The translations under genes were made by a program, and so were the position numbers. The notes beneath the pieces are model-generated. The model did not search any database. It worked only from the letters and a program-made list of their open reading frames with translations, and had not been told where the DNA came from. This document shows, piece after piece, positions 1 to 12,943 of a stretch of DNA of 64,000 nucleotides. The DNA lies in the NCBI GenBank assembly GCA_905331475.1, contig CAJNYU010000909.1:33948-97947 (forward strand), written 5' to 3'. How positions within the stretch are numbered: the stretch's first letter is position 1; each line of letters opens with the position of its first letter. The DNA comes from Rotaria socialis. Taxonomy: Eukaryota; Rotifera; Eurotatoria; Philodinida; Philodinidae.

Positions 1-307
1 GTATGTATGTATTTTATTGAACTGTAACTAATAGAATCTTGTCCGCAAATACAAAATCTTGTTTTACATCTCATTAAGAATATTTATGTTCATCGTTTTA
101 AAAAACCTAAACTTTATCTTATGTCTAATTGAAAAGAATTCTCTATTGCAAGAAGAAGTTTACATTTTAATTTATAAAGTAGATAATCATATCTTGTTTT
201 AGTTTGGCACATTTCCTTTTCGTCAATCGCAAACCGCGAGTGTCAACGGTCACTATAATCGAGTTGATTGGTTGAATCGTATTTCATGTTCATTTCGTTC
301 AGTGAAT
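1..307. other. AT-rich 5' flank of the PDZ gene
   Basis: I see no coding exon here. It is the probable 5' region of the PDZ-domain gene, whose tentative start codon is at 308. A GC-richer patch at about 220-300 may be promoter or 5' UTR. No clear TATA box was found. Confidence 0.4.
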
Positions 308-2273
308 ATGGAGAAAGTTCGTTTTTGTGTTTAGTAATACTTGTATTTTTTAAATGTTTTTTTTTCTAAAACTACACTAGGATTCGGAAACGCTTGATAT
401 TCCATTATTAGATCCAACATTCAGTGGTCTTAATTTTAGTATAACAGGAAATATGCGTGCAGGTATATTTGTTAAAGAAATAATTGATAAAGGAGCACCA
501 CCACAAGGCATAATAAAACCAAAATCATCGGATCAATTAAAAACAGGTTTTTGATTTTTATATTCTTGCATTATGATATTCTTTTGTATCAATAAGGGGA
601 TCGTATCATGGCATTAACCGTATGTTTTGAATCAATCGTTTATGAAGATGCATTAACGATACTTAGTTATGCATCACCATATCCGGTATGTTGACGATGC
701 TACTCGAAACGATACTAAATTAATGTTATTCTTTTAGGTTATACTTCGTGTACAACGTCCATCACATCATACAAAAGTCAATGAAACATCAGAAAAACGA
801 CCGCCAACAGTGAATACAACAAACAAAGTCAAATGGCAAGATGATTTCGAACATTATGATAATGATAGTAAATATCCATGAAAGAATTTAAGATATTTTA
901 TCTACAGAGAGGAGACATTATCCGTACGATTAAAGTATTGGTCATATCTACTAGATGAATTCATTCAAATTTCCAAGAGGATTTTCAAGAAAAAAGGAAC
1001 TGAGGAAAATTTCTTGTTCAAAATGCATAATTTTTTGTTGTTGTTCTATATTTAAAATAATAGATCGCACAGATTTAGGCCAGAACAAAAAATAAGCATC
1101 TTGCATTTGAATTGAAATTCTTCGCAAAAATTGCGATTAAAATAAAGCGACTTCATATAGATTCCTTTACACCATGAAAGAAATTAACTTGTTTCTATTG
1201 AATAGAAAAAAATGTATGACTTGTTTTTGTTAGCGTCACAACAATCTATTGTCCAACCCAATTCGCCAGTACCAGTTAACAATTTGCCTCCAATTCCAAC
1301 AAATTCAAAAGTTCTTGCATCGCCAAAAAAACATTCGCCATCGAAAAAAACTCGTCCTAATAATAATGCTACTACTACTACTCAATCTCGTGTCAACAGT
1401 AGAGCATCTTCAGCAAATAAAGGTAATAAAATAAAAGCATCACCCAATAGTGCCACTGCTGCTACATCCGGAACGACAACTAAACGTTCTAATAGTGATG
1501 TTAAAAAACATCGACCAAAAGCAAATACTACTAATAGTAATAATAATAATAATAGTCAACGTTCGATAGCTAATCAAATGATGTTAATGTCGACTGGTCT
1601 AACAGCAAAACCAGCAGCTAACACCAAAGCACCACCAATACCGACAAGTACAAAGCCAATAAAATCAGTAACTGACTCGGCTATATCTTATCGTCATTAT
1701 AATAAAGGTGGTGATGGTGAAGGAGTAGCACGCTCGAAAGGTAGACTAATTATGGGAATAAATATATTTATAGCGCATGAATATGCATGAGTTAATAATT
1801 ACTTAATTATTCATTAATATTCTATTAATCTTTTGATTTTTCTTTTTCTCTTTAGATAAACCCAATAAATCTGAAGCGTCTATGATGGTAAATATGACTT
1901 TTTTTTTATTTCGAAAGAATTGAAAATTGACTTTGTAACTGTATTTTTCTCATTTAAGCCTTATTACGATTCTCCATATGATTATTATTATGGTAATGTT
2001 TCGCAATATCAATATCTTCATCAGTCACATTTAAATAAAAATAATAATAATTCTCATTCGACTGAATCATTAACTGCCATAACACCTAATTTGGCGGCAT
2101 CGATTTATACAATAAAATTATCCTCAACAAAATCGTGTGTTGGAATTCATCGTCGACGTGAACGACGTCTTTCATCACCTGCAGTTTTAGCAACTGCAGT
2201 GCTCGATAATAATACAGCGATAGACGTTGATGAAAAATTGGATTCAGTTGATAATTCCGACTCATTTGTGTAA
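308..2273 (+). CDS. PDZ-domain protein with low-complexity C-terminal half, seven exons
   Basis: Likely an intracellular scaffold protein. Predicted exons are 308-316, 381-546, 597-685, 738-867, 1234-1740, 1856-1887 and 1959-2273, giving about 415 residues. All splice phases agree and every intron has GT and AG ends. The PDZ domain covers about residues 5-95: a carboxylate-loop-like GLNFSITG, then GIFVKEI, KTGDRIMAL (the LK.GDRI element) and EDALTIL on the last helix. After it comes a Ser/Thr/Asn/Pro-rich, probably disordered stretch with Asn runs encoded by AAT repeats. The protein ends in DSFV, which fits a class I PDZ ligand (S/T-x-hydrophobic). The nine-base first exon (Met-Glu-Lys) is tentative, and the true start could lie outside the window. 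AATAAA signals follow near 2380. The PDZ call is firm; the partner and exact family are unknown. Confidence 0.75.
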
Positions 2274-3170
2274 TTTTTGTTTTTGTTTTCCTGTTATCTG
2301 ATTTTTTGCTTTTACTGAGAGAAAAACAAGTGTTTATTGAAAATATTTAATTATATATGATTATCTATTTCAATAGAAGAATAAATATATTCTTCATGTA
2401 AGATTATTAAATCACTTAGGATTTCGATAAAAGTTCTCGTTTCAACTGAATGGATATGTAATGTGATCTAGAATAAGTTATTTTGAGTTTTTCTTTATCG
2501 ACTGAAAAAAAATGTCAAGTCCGAAATTACCTGATTCAATCTATCAAAAATTCGTTACCACTCGGCATCATGTTTAAAAGAAGAAAATATGATTTTATTC
2601 ATGCGAAGATTTCTTGGGTCATAGAAATATATATTTGAAAAAAAAAATAAGAAGCAATCGATCAAGTCTGAGATATTGATATTATTGTTTGTTTTTTAGT
2701 AGGAAATCGCCTGTTCATAATTAAAAATACAATTAATCTGCTAGCAAGAGAACCGAAAGAGCGTAGTTTTGCTCTGCAATTCAACTTATTCGTTTTAGCT
2801 ATATTCTCATTGATGATTATGTTTATTTTGATCTGTCTTCCGATTTTTTTTATACTATTCGATATGTAGTAGATAATTATCAATTAATGGCTAGTAATTA
2901 GGTATTATCTTAGAGAAGATAAAAGTGGAAACGACCGTGAAGTAAGCAAAGAATCTTTTTCTCAAAATTTTTCTTTCGTATCTTATACCACAATAATCTG
3001 TCTTCCAGAAATAATTTGAATAGAGTGAACTTTCATCGATCGATGAAATAAGTTATGTTTTGCATGAATCCTACCACATCTTGCCTAAAAGAAAATCAAG
3101 TCTTGAGGATTTCGCTGACATCATATGGCGTGCATTAGACACTTTTTCATTGTATTAATTAAATCCGCAT

Positions 3171-3196
3171 ATTTATTTATTTATTTATTTATTTAA
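3171..3196. repeat. TTTA microsatellite
   Basis: About six perfect tandem copies of the tetranucleotide TTTA/ATTT. Confidence 0.9.
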
Positions 3197-4929
3197 ACCT
3201 AGCACAAAGAATTCTGCGCTTAAACCTTAAACTGTTGATTCATTGCCGATTGGTACGACTCTTGAAAAAACTGAGCTTTAAGATCTCTTTAATCGACGAA
3301 ACGGACGTTCCAAAACAAAAATATAGTTGATTGTCTTTTAATTGCACTAGTAAAAGAATATTATTTAAATAGCATGAATAATTTTAATCAGTAAAGAAAA
3401 ATGATGGAATACGTACGAGCTGACTCAACATTTTTAAGCGTGGCTGCGGTGATTTAAAAATTACTGCAAACAACGAAAGGACTGCACACTACTTAATAAT
3501 GATATAAAGAATAGGATACATTATTATGTGTCTTGTGTAATTTGTCCATACACACGCTGGTGGTTCAGTGGTTTGAATATAGTAAATCGAGTACACGAAG
3601 ATGATTCCATAAAACATTCCAAAGTATTGTATCTTTTCAAAGTTCAATACAAAAAGGCGGTTTCTTAACAGAAGAAAAAGAATCAAATGCAAATTAAAAT
3701 GTTTTTGCTCTTTTTGATAACAGAAGTAAATTCTAAAGAAACTCTTAAATGCAATTTTTATGATATTTTCATTTAATACTTTTAAATCAAAATCAAATAG
3801 AAAACAAAAAATAAATGATTAATGTATTTTCAGGATAAACATTGTGCAATATAAACACGATATTGATAAACTATGAAAGTGCTATAAAAAAAAAAGTAGA
3901 TTAGATTTGTCTCGATGTCAATGAAACTGAACTGTAAATATAACATATTATTAACAAGATAGTTTCGCAAGGATAATAATCAGTAGTACAACAATAATTT
4001 CCTTTTCGGAAAATTGAACCGGAGATACTTGTTCGATTTAATAATGGACTTACCCGTGATGTTTTGAGATAGGAATGCATCTACTTCAGGCATTGTTCTC
4101 TCCAACATAATGGTAAATTTTGAAGTTCAGAAGAATTAAAATTTTGTTCCAAGACAACCTTTTTGTTTAATATTTAGAAGAGAATGTAAATATAAGCAGT
4201 TGATTAGAAATAAAAGTCATTACTGTTAAAATACCATTTGATACATGAATATTTTGAATGAATTATACAAATTTTGATACATCTGTCTGTTTGAATAGTA
4301 AACCATACTGATCGATTTGATCTTAAACCGTTCATTTAGACTGATGAAATCATTTATGACGCTCTGTTCTAAAACAAACGCTATAATAGGTCGAGTACAA
4401 GTGTGTACCCGCGCTCACTAAAATCATGATAGACAACTTAAGGTAACCAATTTTCCCCTACTTCAAAGTTTAATCCTACAGGGATTGTACTAAAAGATGT
4501 TTTTTTTTTTGAATGAGAATGCCATTAGAGTAATAAAAAAACGTTTAGCAGGATGAAATTATATTTTCTGAGAATACAAGTAGTTCAAATCCTCAACAAA
4601 AGCATAAATCTCTTTAATTTCGTTTGCATAGCTTCTCATCTGACTATTAGATTTGATTAACAAACGATCATACTATATCAAACAACAGCAGTAATCTCTA
4701 ATATTGATAGTCAATGATTACAAGTGAATTTCAATTATTGTCTTTCTCGTTATGTTAAAAAGCACGTATAATTACGTGACGAAATTTCACCTGATGCATG
4801 TCGCTGGACACGTGTGAGAATCAAATGCAGAAATTTGCGACGCAAACCAACTAGAATATTTTATGGACCTCATTTGAACGTACTGATTTGTTGAGTAATC
4901 GACACAAACTCATTATTCATCTGAAGAGA

Positions 4930-5140
4930 AAATGTTTTGTTAACATTTTTTTGGAAATCAAGCAATAATATTTACCTAAAAACTTTGTCATCACTTTTTC
5001 ATCTCGTGTATTTGCACCTAATCCAGACGCTTCTGGCACTGATTGGTGTACGAAAACAAAAGTATCTTTATTGTGAATTGGTTGTTAATAGAGATGAAGA
5101 ATAGTTCGAATGGTTCGTTGCCAGTAGTTATTTAACAAGG
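4930..5140 (-). pseudogene. Decayed 3' end of an unrecognised gene
   Basis: On the minus strand, 5065 down to 4976 reads as good protein (…DTFVFVHQSVPEASG…, then NTRDEKVMTKF). It ends in a clean GT donor at 4975. An AG acceptor follows about 50 bases on and would add Asp-Glu and a stop. Upstream (about 5070-5130), protein-like sequence (NEPFELFFISINN) continues in a different frame, and the matching frame holds a TAA. This looks like the last exons of a gene that has suffered a frameshift. An unseen intron could also explain the frame change. I do not recognise the family. Confidence 0.3.
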
Positions 5141-6428
5141 AAACCACTCAGAGAATTGTTAATCACAAAATAGGAAATAACAATAGATGTTAATAAACGA
5201 ATATGAAATGTATTGTGTTTTGACTTGTTTAATTTTTACATTCTCCGATGTGCGACCGCTGGATCGACTGTTGAAAAAAAGTAACGAAAGAAAGATACAT
5301 GTGCATTGAAGCAGAGCGATCACGCATGAAGGTACTTTCTTTTCTTCGTGAATGTTGTTACGGATTTGTCATCAATTCATCGAATGATAGTCATTTTCTT
5401 GTTCATAGTTAAATTTATTTAATATTTTGACTTTAATAGCTCATTTTTACAGAATATGCATTGTGTAAAAACCGAGAAAAGAATGAAAATCATTTATGAT
5501 TCAGAACGAAACACAGGGCAACGAATATATAATTATAGTGGCTGGTAACAATGACTATTCCTTTTTCATATAGAATAATTTAACAAAAAGATCAGTTTAT
5601 CAGTAGAATTTTATTTATTGCTAAAATTTGGCATTGACACAATGTCTGTTGCTAAATTGCATTGTAGCGAGATCTGTAAAATACAGATGCTATCGCATTG
5701 CTCTTCACTGCTAGTTAACTATCGAAGGGAAAAGAACTCGTTTTATTTATCCTTACAATTTGAATAGAAATTTCCATTCTTTTTTGACTGACACGATATT
5801 CAATATGGCTTGGGCGCAATAAGTCGTCAATTATTTACTGTTGTAAGACATAACGTTTCACAATAAATATAAAAAGCATAGCTTGTTTTTATTAATCATC
5901 TGGTGACTATGTCAAATCAATAACATCATCCGAAGAATCAATGTTTTGTCGAAAAATTAATAATATTTTATGTATTATTTACAAGAACATTATGCGACTC
6001 GTAATGTTTTAACTAAGTTAATGAATTAGAATGACAAACTTTGAAGTACGCAAAATCGATTCCCATCAGCTAGAGTTCTTTTTCGATTTCTTAAGACTTA
6101 GAGATGAAAGATCTTCTGTCTGCTTTTTTTTTCATTGACTATGAAAATACTCGATGATTTTAACACCAATTGTTTTCTAATAATCTTGTTTTGATTAAAT
6201 AGAAGAGCACTATACAATTCCGACCGCCTATCATACCTATTCATTGTATATTTCTACTGAGTTGTTTAATAGGATTTACTAGATTTTTATTTAAAATAAA
6301 AATAGAATTCACAAAATTGATGACCCAAGGAATCATCGAATCTTATCAATATTTAAATGAGATTCAGATTCAGTGCGGAAATCAAACTTAATTTGACATC
6401 CATTTAATCTTATATTGACATATAATAT

Positions 6429-7725
6429 TCAAAGAAGTTTATTACTATTACTAGACGGTCTATTGTTTTCTATTGGCTCTTGATTTTGATTGAAAAAATG
6501 TGATGATACTCGATTTTTTAGCAAAACCCAATCAAACATAGAATCATATTGATAATTAAGACGATAAGACAAATTACGAAATATTTGACGTATATAAAAG
6601 TAATCAGGTTCATCGGTGTATTGCAATCTACGGCAATAATTTAAATACATTGCAAATTCAGGTGAAAATCCAGCACAAAGATTCGTTATTGAAATAGACA
6701 TTTTTAATTCGCAAATTTTTTCATATTTGTGCTTTTTGTTCAATGCGCTTATGCCTTGCCATGGAAGAGTACCTCTAATAAGATCGATATAGCAAATAGG
6801 TTAAAAAGAAAAGGAAACACTGAAAAACGACAAACCGACTGAAATAAATAAGAACATGAGCAAGTGCTTCCATATCATCACGACGTGATTGTTCAATGCC
6901 AAGATGTGTTGATATCTTAGGACAAAGACAGAACAGAAAATATCAATTGTAATAAAAACTCGTGGAAAAAAAACATACAGATGCATATCGAGGTGTACCT
7001 GTTAGACTTTTGCCTTCTTTATATGAAATATGCTTATTTAGACGATGATCAAAAAACTTTTTTGCTAGACCAAAATCGATAAGAAATATCTAAAATAAAT
7101 CGGTTAGAGATATTTTTTGAACGGTAATTCTTCTTCACAGGAGAATTCATATGATCACTTCCATGATAGTTTACACTAACCTGTGCCGAATCTTTTCCGA
7201 TGCCGACAAGAAAATTATCTGGCTTGATACTAAAATAAAATCCAACATAAACATCTATTCGTTGTTCACTTACTCTCGATGAAGATAAAATTTTCGGTGT
7301 AAACATTCTACGCGTGATATCATTTGATCGGCTAACATCAAAATAGTTTTCAACGAAAATTCTCGTTTACATAAATGAAAAAGATCTTCTAACGATGGTC
7401 CCAAAAGTTCAATAACTAAACATTTATAATCACCTTCTTCACCGAACCTATTCGAATATCCGATTTTTGATTTTTGATTCCGATTCGTATCAACTTACCA
7501 AAATAGTTTCGGAATGCCTTGTATACCTTTCATTAATTTATATAATTTTGCCTCAAAAGCTAATTGTAGCGAATAAGTATTATTGGCTTCGAGTTTAATA
7601 GCTACATGTTCTCCTGTTTGAATATTTAATGCACGATAAACATCACCAAATGAACCCGAACCTAATTTGCGTTCTAATTGCCATTGATTGGCAATTAATA
7701 AATTATTATTTGTATTATTATTCAT
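6429..7725 (-). CDS. Casein kinase 1-like Ser/Thr protein kinase, six exons
   Basis: Phosphorylates Ser/Thr in proteins, by family. Exons (minus): 7725-7499, 7447-7274, 7229-7181, 7089-6979, 6915-6836 and 6774-6429. Five short introns (44-91 bases) all have GT-AG ends and matching phases, giving 328 residues. Kinase landmarks in order: glycine loop GSGSFGDVY (about residues 22-30), VAIKLE with the ATP lysine, GPSLEDLF, catalytic HRDIKPDN, DFG in [10 protein letters not shown], and the CK1 family signature [12 protein letters not shown] followed by RGTLPWQG. The CK1 activation segment usually reads TGTARYAS; here it is TGTPRYAS. The C-terminal tail past the kinase is short and Asn/Ser-rich, with no visible palmitoylation cysteines. 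It stands alone in its neighbourhood. Active-site residues are intact, so it is probably a functional CK1 alpha/delta-type enzyme. Confidence 0.9.
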
Positions 7726-9018
7726 AGCTATTTTTTCATAGTACTTCTTTTTATTTAAATTAAAATATTAAACTAAGCAAAATTAGATGATATTTATATA
7801 AATGAATTGTAGAGCGCATTTATTGTGCACGGAAATAGTTAACAATCATTATTTTAGTAAAACCTATAAATAGAATCTCAAAAAATCATGGAATTCGTTT
7901 TGTTTTACATAATAGTGATATGAGCATCAATAATAACATTGGGTATGGTACTAATGAATAGAATGAATTCAGAGAATTCACGAAAAATACTTTGTTATCA
8001 GCTTGTTACGTGAATCAGAACATAGGAAAGTGTTATTCAACGAGTTACTTTTTAATGTTTTGTTAATGCGGAAGATTGAGAATTTTTTATATTTTCATTT
8101 TAGCAGTTTTGCGTTTTAATGTCAGATCTGAAGCTTAACAAGATCATTTACAACATGATTATTAGTGGCTGATTTTCACTGATTATACATACCATGAATT
8201 TTTATTCGACAAAAATAGTTGAAGGTTTATGTAAATTATTTTTAATTTTTTGAATACATTTTGGTAACACTTTAACGAACTCTGCTATCGTATAGAAAGT
8301 GAACTTATAGTTTTATGTCAATAACTTCGCAGATATCTTGGCCCATATCATGAAAGGTAATTTGTATATAAACAAAGTCTCTGAATGCACAATTTCGATA
8401 ATTCCCATAAAGAATCCCTGGTCGAAAAATACAACACAACAGCATATCTCTCGTGGATTGAATCATATCCGAGTAGATTCGATTGAGAGAATTTTTCAAA
8501 AACGTAAATTATTTCTATACCTTTGGTTCAATATTGTTCTCAATTCAATTGTTTAACATTTTTTAATCTTGTGAACTATTCTTAAAATTGAAATCTAAAC
8601 GTAATCTTCGATTTTCAACGTCATAGTGTGTACTGCTGTGCGTATCTGGTTGTTGCTCACATGCATTGTTATGAGTGTTTCTTATCTGTCTTTTACATAC
8701 AAATATTTATACACCTAGGCTTGATAGTTATTGTCATTAGCTGTTTTTCAAAATACGAATGCGTCTGCTTTAGATGACTCTCGGCATATACATCATGCGG
8801 CTAGAATATGTTTACGGTCATTTTGTATAAATTTGTTTTATAACTGTTTGTCTTCGTAGATTTCATGGAGTTTTCAAAAAACAAAATAGATTTGTTTTGA
8901 TAGTTTTTATCCTTACGACGAAGTTTGTCACATATATTTCATTCTCACGTTTAAGATTTGAAGAACAAACACAGACGTTTGCTACATTGCCATCATAATA
9001 TTCATAGTTGACCACAGG
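7726..9018. other. Intergenic stretch between CK1 (-) and the SAM gene (+)
   Basis: This gap lies between divergently transcribed genes and must hold both promoters. Overlapping open frames occur at 8305-8499 (-) and 8338-8556 (+). The minus-strand frame looks slightly protein-like but matches nothing I know and has no usable splice context. No repeats stand out. Confidence 0.4.
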
Positions 9019-9510
9019 ATGTACGATGAATATGCTTATGGAACGGAACAATATGCCGCTCAAACGGTTTTACCTAGATTAGTAGTCGAACGAACTTATC
9101 AAGGTAAGACTTGTTATTGTCTCATACCGTTCGTCGAATATGAAGCGTAAATAAATCTAGGTGTAGCCTCAGAAAGTCGTAAGACCGAAAACCAGCGAGC
9201 ACTTGTGGCTACAAGCAGTGTTGGATCATCAAGAAAAACCTATCGTCAAATCGTTCGAATTCATGATTGGAAAGAAGAACACGTCGTGCAATTTTTCATC
9301 GATAGTGATTTGACAAGTCTACTACCTATCCTGAAGGGTATCGATGGTAAAGGTCTACTTGAACTTTATCGAATCTATCAACAATCACCTGACCGTCTCT
9401 ACAAAATGTTTAGCACTTATAATGACGTCGCTTCTCTAGGATCATTTTTCAAATTAATGGCTACATTTAGGAATTACATTGTGAGAACTGAGAACGAGGC
9501 ATATTATTAA
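9019..9510 (+). CDS. Small SAM-domain protein, two exons
   Basis: SAM (sterile alpha motif) domains mediate protein-protein, and sometimes RNA, binding. Exons are 9019-9103 and 9161-9510, joined in phase (Gly split G|GT) across a 57-base GT-AG intron, giving 144 residues. The start ATG at 9019 lies directly after a CACAG that could be a splice acceptor, so an upstream 5' UTR or coding exon is possible. The SAM core covers about residues 68-135: HDWKEEHVVQFFIDSDL for helices 1-2, then PILKGIDGKGLLEL (the usual central helices) and a closing YKMF-type helix. The N-terminal half is Tyr/Gln-rich with no known domain. AATAAA follows at about 9538. No catalytic domain is attached, so this is a short adaptor-like protein. 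Confidence 0.75.
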
Positions 9511-11950
9511 GACATAGTGATTCTGTCAATTCATTTAAATAAATTTTCGAAAATTAAAAGCTTCTTTGTTCATTAACTGAATCACATTTTATATAAAAGA
9601 CGTCACGAAAACGTTGCTCGAAGGTAATAGTGAGCATCGCACATCATACTTAATCAATATCAAATGTAGAGAAGCTGCTTGTAGTGTCTTTCACCACTCG
9701 TAGTAGTAATAAACACATGCTGTTTTTGCTATTTTACACATCATTGATGATAAGAACAGAAATATAGATCAAAGTCTTATCAACATCTTCAGAATTTCAT
9801 TCAGTCACTCACATGAAAGCAATTTCGAATTCGAAAAATCGCTAGGAGAGTTTCTGACACTAAATAAATTGGATTATTATATCAAGAATAATATGTGAAG
9901 TGACACAGATTATCATAGAATGAATGCTTTTATAATGAGACAGTGATGACGCGACAAAGAAAATAGATTTCAACTAGTTTGAAATAACTTTTACTTTTTT
10001 CGAACAACATACATCCTGGCGTTAAAACGGAATATTCGGTTAGAAAAAAGATAGCGGTACAATTAGATGTTAGCTTCCATCATTACTACTTTACTTAGCG
10101 TACAGCTTTTCAAGTTGTAAGGCAACAATAAACGTATCTGATTGAATATGCTTTTTTTTGTCAGAACAAAGTACTGAATAATTTCGATTCACATAGTTGA
10201 ATCAAACATAAATATCCAGTCGTTTGGTTTTTTTTATTTAACTAGATTAATATGAGTAATAGTAATTACTTAAAACGATATTTGTGGGGAAATAATTGCA
10301 ATTCAAATCGGGCGTCACGATATCTATGCTTGATATGAAAAGTATTCCTATTATTTCGTTTAAGTAAATGCAAAGAAAGAACTCTTTTTACGTTTTCTTG
10401 TTTGCTTAGATAAAAAATGAGTTGATAACCAAAGAATATTTTGTTTGCGTAAAATTTTGAAAAGAATAATTTGTACTTTTCTTTTATGTCACGATAATAT
10501 GTTGTTCGTTTGATTCGATAAAAATAAACGACATTGGAGGAAGAATCCCATAGATAAGTAGCTGTTTTGAAATACAAGCCTGACTATTCTAATTAGTTCT
10601 TTGTAATCGTTTAAATCAGAAGTTATCTAATATTGTATTTGATGTCTAAGAGATTTTTGCAACAGATAGATGAAAATAGTACAGGGCGTTCATCTGTTTT
10701 AGCGAAAGCTCTCTTAAACTGGTGGAAACTTTTTGATCTATGTATTAAAGTACTTGAAAGGTATGCTGAAAATTGCCATACGTGAATTTTCTAGTCAGTG
10801 CCGGTATGTATTAGTTCAACGTTTTATAGATTATAATTTTCGTGAAGTTTGAAGTGATACATAGCACTAGTTGTAATCAGTAACGACGAATCTTTCTCCT
10901 ATGACATATAATTTTGAACGAAATAGAAGTGTAATTTCAAATGTTTCATTAGAAATTTGTAATGAATTTGCAAATTTTATGTGGAATTTTTGTTGTGTTA
11001 AATATTAACTTATGAAAACAAAGTAATAAAGTTCTATTGTTTATTTTATGTCGCCTAGATTCAAAAAGGCTCGGAAACCAAGAGAAAATATCTACGTATT
11101 ACAATTCGATTATGATTGAAAATATTCACAGATGTCCTCACACTTCAGTATCCTTCAAGTAACATGTGTTTATCGATCATAGATAGCCACGATTTTGTCT
11201 GCGTGAAGTCGCATAGTAATAGTTTTTCTGTGTTTAGAATCTTACTATTCTCATCATGAAAGGGTTCATTTTCGTTTGTTATTAATAATCATTGTCTCAA
11301 TTTTATAATTACAAGTTTAGTGAAAACATTGTCTCTCATTTACATATCAACAAGAAGATACTCTGTCATAGATATCATTAAGCATAATCCGTTGCTATTT
11401 CAAGATAACGAATTTCATCCGTGATATCAAGAATCGTATTGTCTAGTAGACTAGAAAAAAAATGTCACTAAGATAAGAGTTTTGCCACATAGGTCGATTT
11501 TTGTGGTACACACTTAGATCAGAAGTCTTTTTCTGCACGGTAAGAAAATAGAAAAACCACATCGATTTTATTTCCCAAAGTGAAAATTAACTGTAAGTCT
11601 ATTTAAAAAAAAACAATATGAACATTCTGTATGCGTAGATAACAGGAAACTTAAAATGATAGATATGAATTTTATGTCTAAAGTATAATTTTATAAAACA
11701 ATAATTCACAGAATTTAAAAAGTTTGTGATGATTGTAAAACAGGATACTCATTTGCCCTTAACAAGCGAACTTTAGCCCCTACGGCATGTAAAATATGGT
11801 TGAAACACGGATTATCATTTGCTGAGAAATAATCTTTTCTCACTGAATAGGTAATGTGAATGTCAATCCCTTTCCGATCTTGATTCTACGTCATTTTCAG
11901 ATCAGTTCTTGAAATATAAGTATAATTTCATATAGCCATTTTCTTGCCAA
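9511..11950. other. Gene-free AT-rich stretch
   Basis: I see no supported gene. The longest frame (10266-10577, minus) is Tyr/Phe/Lys-rich, has no domain and is probably chance. No inverted or tandem repeat of note was seen. Confidence 0.4.
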
Positions 11951-12943
11951 ATGCCTTCAACGGACACAAGCGCTATTGCTTCATGGAATAATATTTCAGC
12001 TAATATCAATCGGTATTTTTCAATAGTCATTTTTCTTTTTGGAACAATCGGAAACATTCTCAATATAATTATTTTATCACAACGACAACTTCGAACCAAT
12101 CCATGTTCATTATTTTTTCTTATTTCATCTATGGCCAATCTTAGTGCTATATTATCTGGTTTGACAACGCGTATGCTATCAGGTTGGGCTTTAGACTTAA
12201 CCAATACAATCGATTGGTTATGTAAACTTCGTGCTTTTGGTTTATTTCTTTCAAGAAATGCTGCTTCATGGCTGCTGATGTTAGCTACTATGGATAGATG
12301 GCTTTTATCATGTAGAAATTCTCATTATCGAGAGATGAGCACATTAAAAAATGCTTATCGTGGAACTATTATGACTATTTTTCTTTCGACTTGTCTTTAC
12401 TGTGCAGTCTTTTATTGTTATGAAGCGAATTTAATCAATACTCCACTAGCATGTTATGGCAAAACGTTGGCTTGCCGTTTTATAAATGATTTAAGTTATG
12501 CATGTCTGACAATATTGTTTCCTATGATCATCATGTTAATATTTGGTTTAGTGACAATACGTAATATTCGTAAAGTTAAAAATCGTATTCATGTGGCAAG
12601 TATTACTGGAAAGCGGGGCACGGGAAATTCATCGACTGTAAGACGTTCAAGGCAAGATAGACAGAAAAAATTAGATTATCGACTGTTCTTCATGCTTTTC
12701 ATACAAATTATTCTCATGTGTATATTAACGCTGCCTCAAGCTGCTGGAAAATTATATTCAACTTTAACATCAGCTGAAAAGCAAACACCATTGACGACAG
12801 CAATTGAAAACTTTGTATTTAATTTGTTTCTTTTAATGACTTATGTTGCACACGGAATGCCATTTTATATTTATGCATGGAGTGGGGGCCGAATTTTTCG
12901 AAATGCAATCAAGACTTTGATTAAAAAATATATCATAAAATGA
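11951..12943 (+). CDS. Class A (rhodopsin-like) orphan G-protein-coupled receptor, intronless
   Basis: A seven-helix plasma-membrane receptor of 330 residues in one exon. TM1 carries the diagnostic GTIGNILNI (GN motif) at about residue 32. TM2 follows, with a W-x-C pair before TM3 (DWLCKL) giving the conserved extracellular-loop cysteine. TM3 ends in MDRW, where family members have DRY. Cysteines ACYGKTLAC in loop 2 can pair with the TM3 cysteine. A basic third loop (about residues 205-240) precedes TM6 (ILTLPQAAGK in place of CWxP). TM7 lacks a canonical NPxxY. The N-terminus has NIS as a possible glycosylation site. This pattern fits the peptide-receptor-like (FMRFamide/neuropeptide type) orphan receptors that are expanded in rotifers. 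AATAAA lies at 13008. A fragment of a related gene lies at 53335. The ligand is unknown. Confidence 0.85.
   Translation: MPSTDTSAIASWNNISANINRYFSIVIFLFGTIGNILNIIILSQRQLRTNPCSLFFLISSMANLSAILSGLTTRMLSGWALDLTNTIDWLCKLRAFGLFLSRNAASWLLMLATMDRWLLSCRNSHYREMSTLKNAYRGTIMTIFLSTCLYCAVFYCYEANLINTPLACYGKTLACRFINDLSYACLTILFPMIIMLIFGLVTIRNIRKVKNRIHVASITGKRGTGNSSTVRRSRQDRQKKLDYRLFFMLFIQIILMCILTLPQAAGKLYSTLTSAEKQTPLTTAIENFVFNLFLLMTYVAHGMPFYIYAWSGGRIFRNAIKTLIKKYIIK

Larger units (their letters stand above)
2274..6428. other. Long gene-poor AT-rich stretch
   Basis: No intact gene was found. Contents are a TTTA microsatellite near 3171 and a decayed coding fragment at about 4930-5140, both listed separately. 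The few open frames (for example 2662-2883 and 3489-3692, minus) are low-complexity chance frames rich in Ile, Phe and Tyr. Confidence 0.5.
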
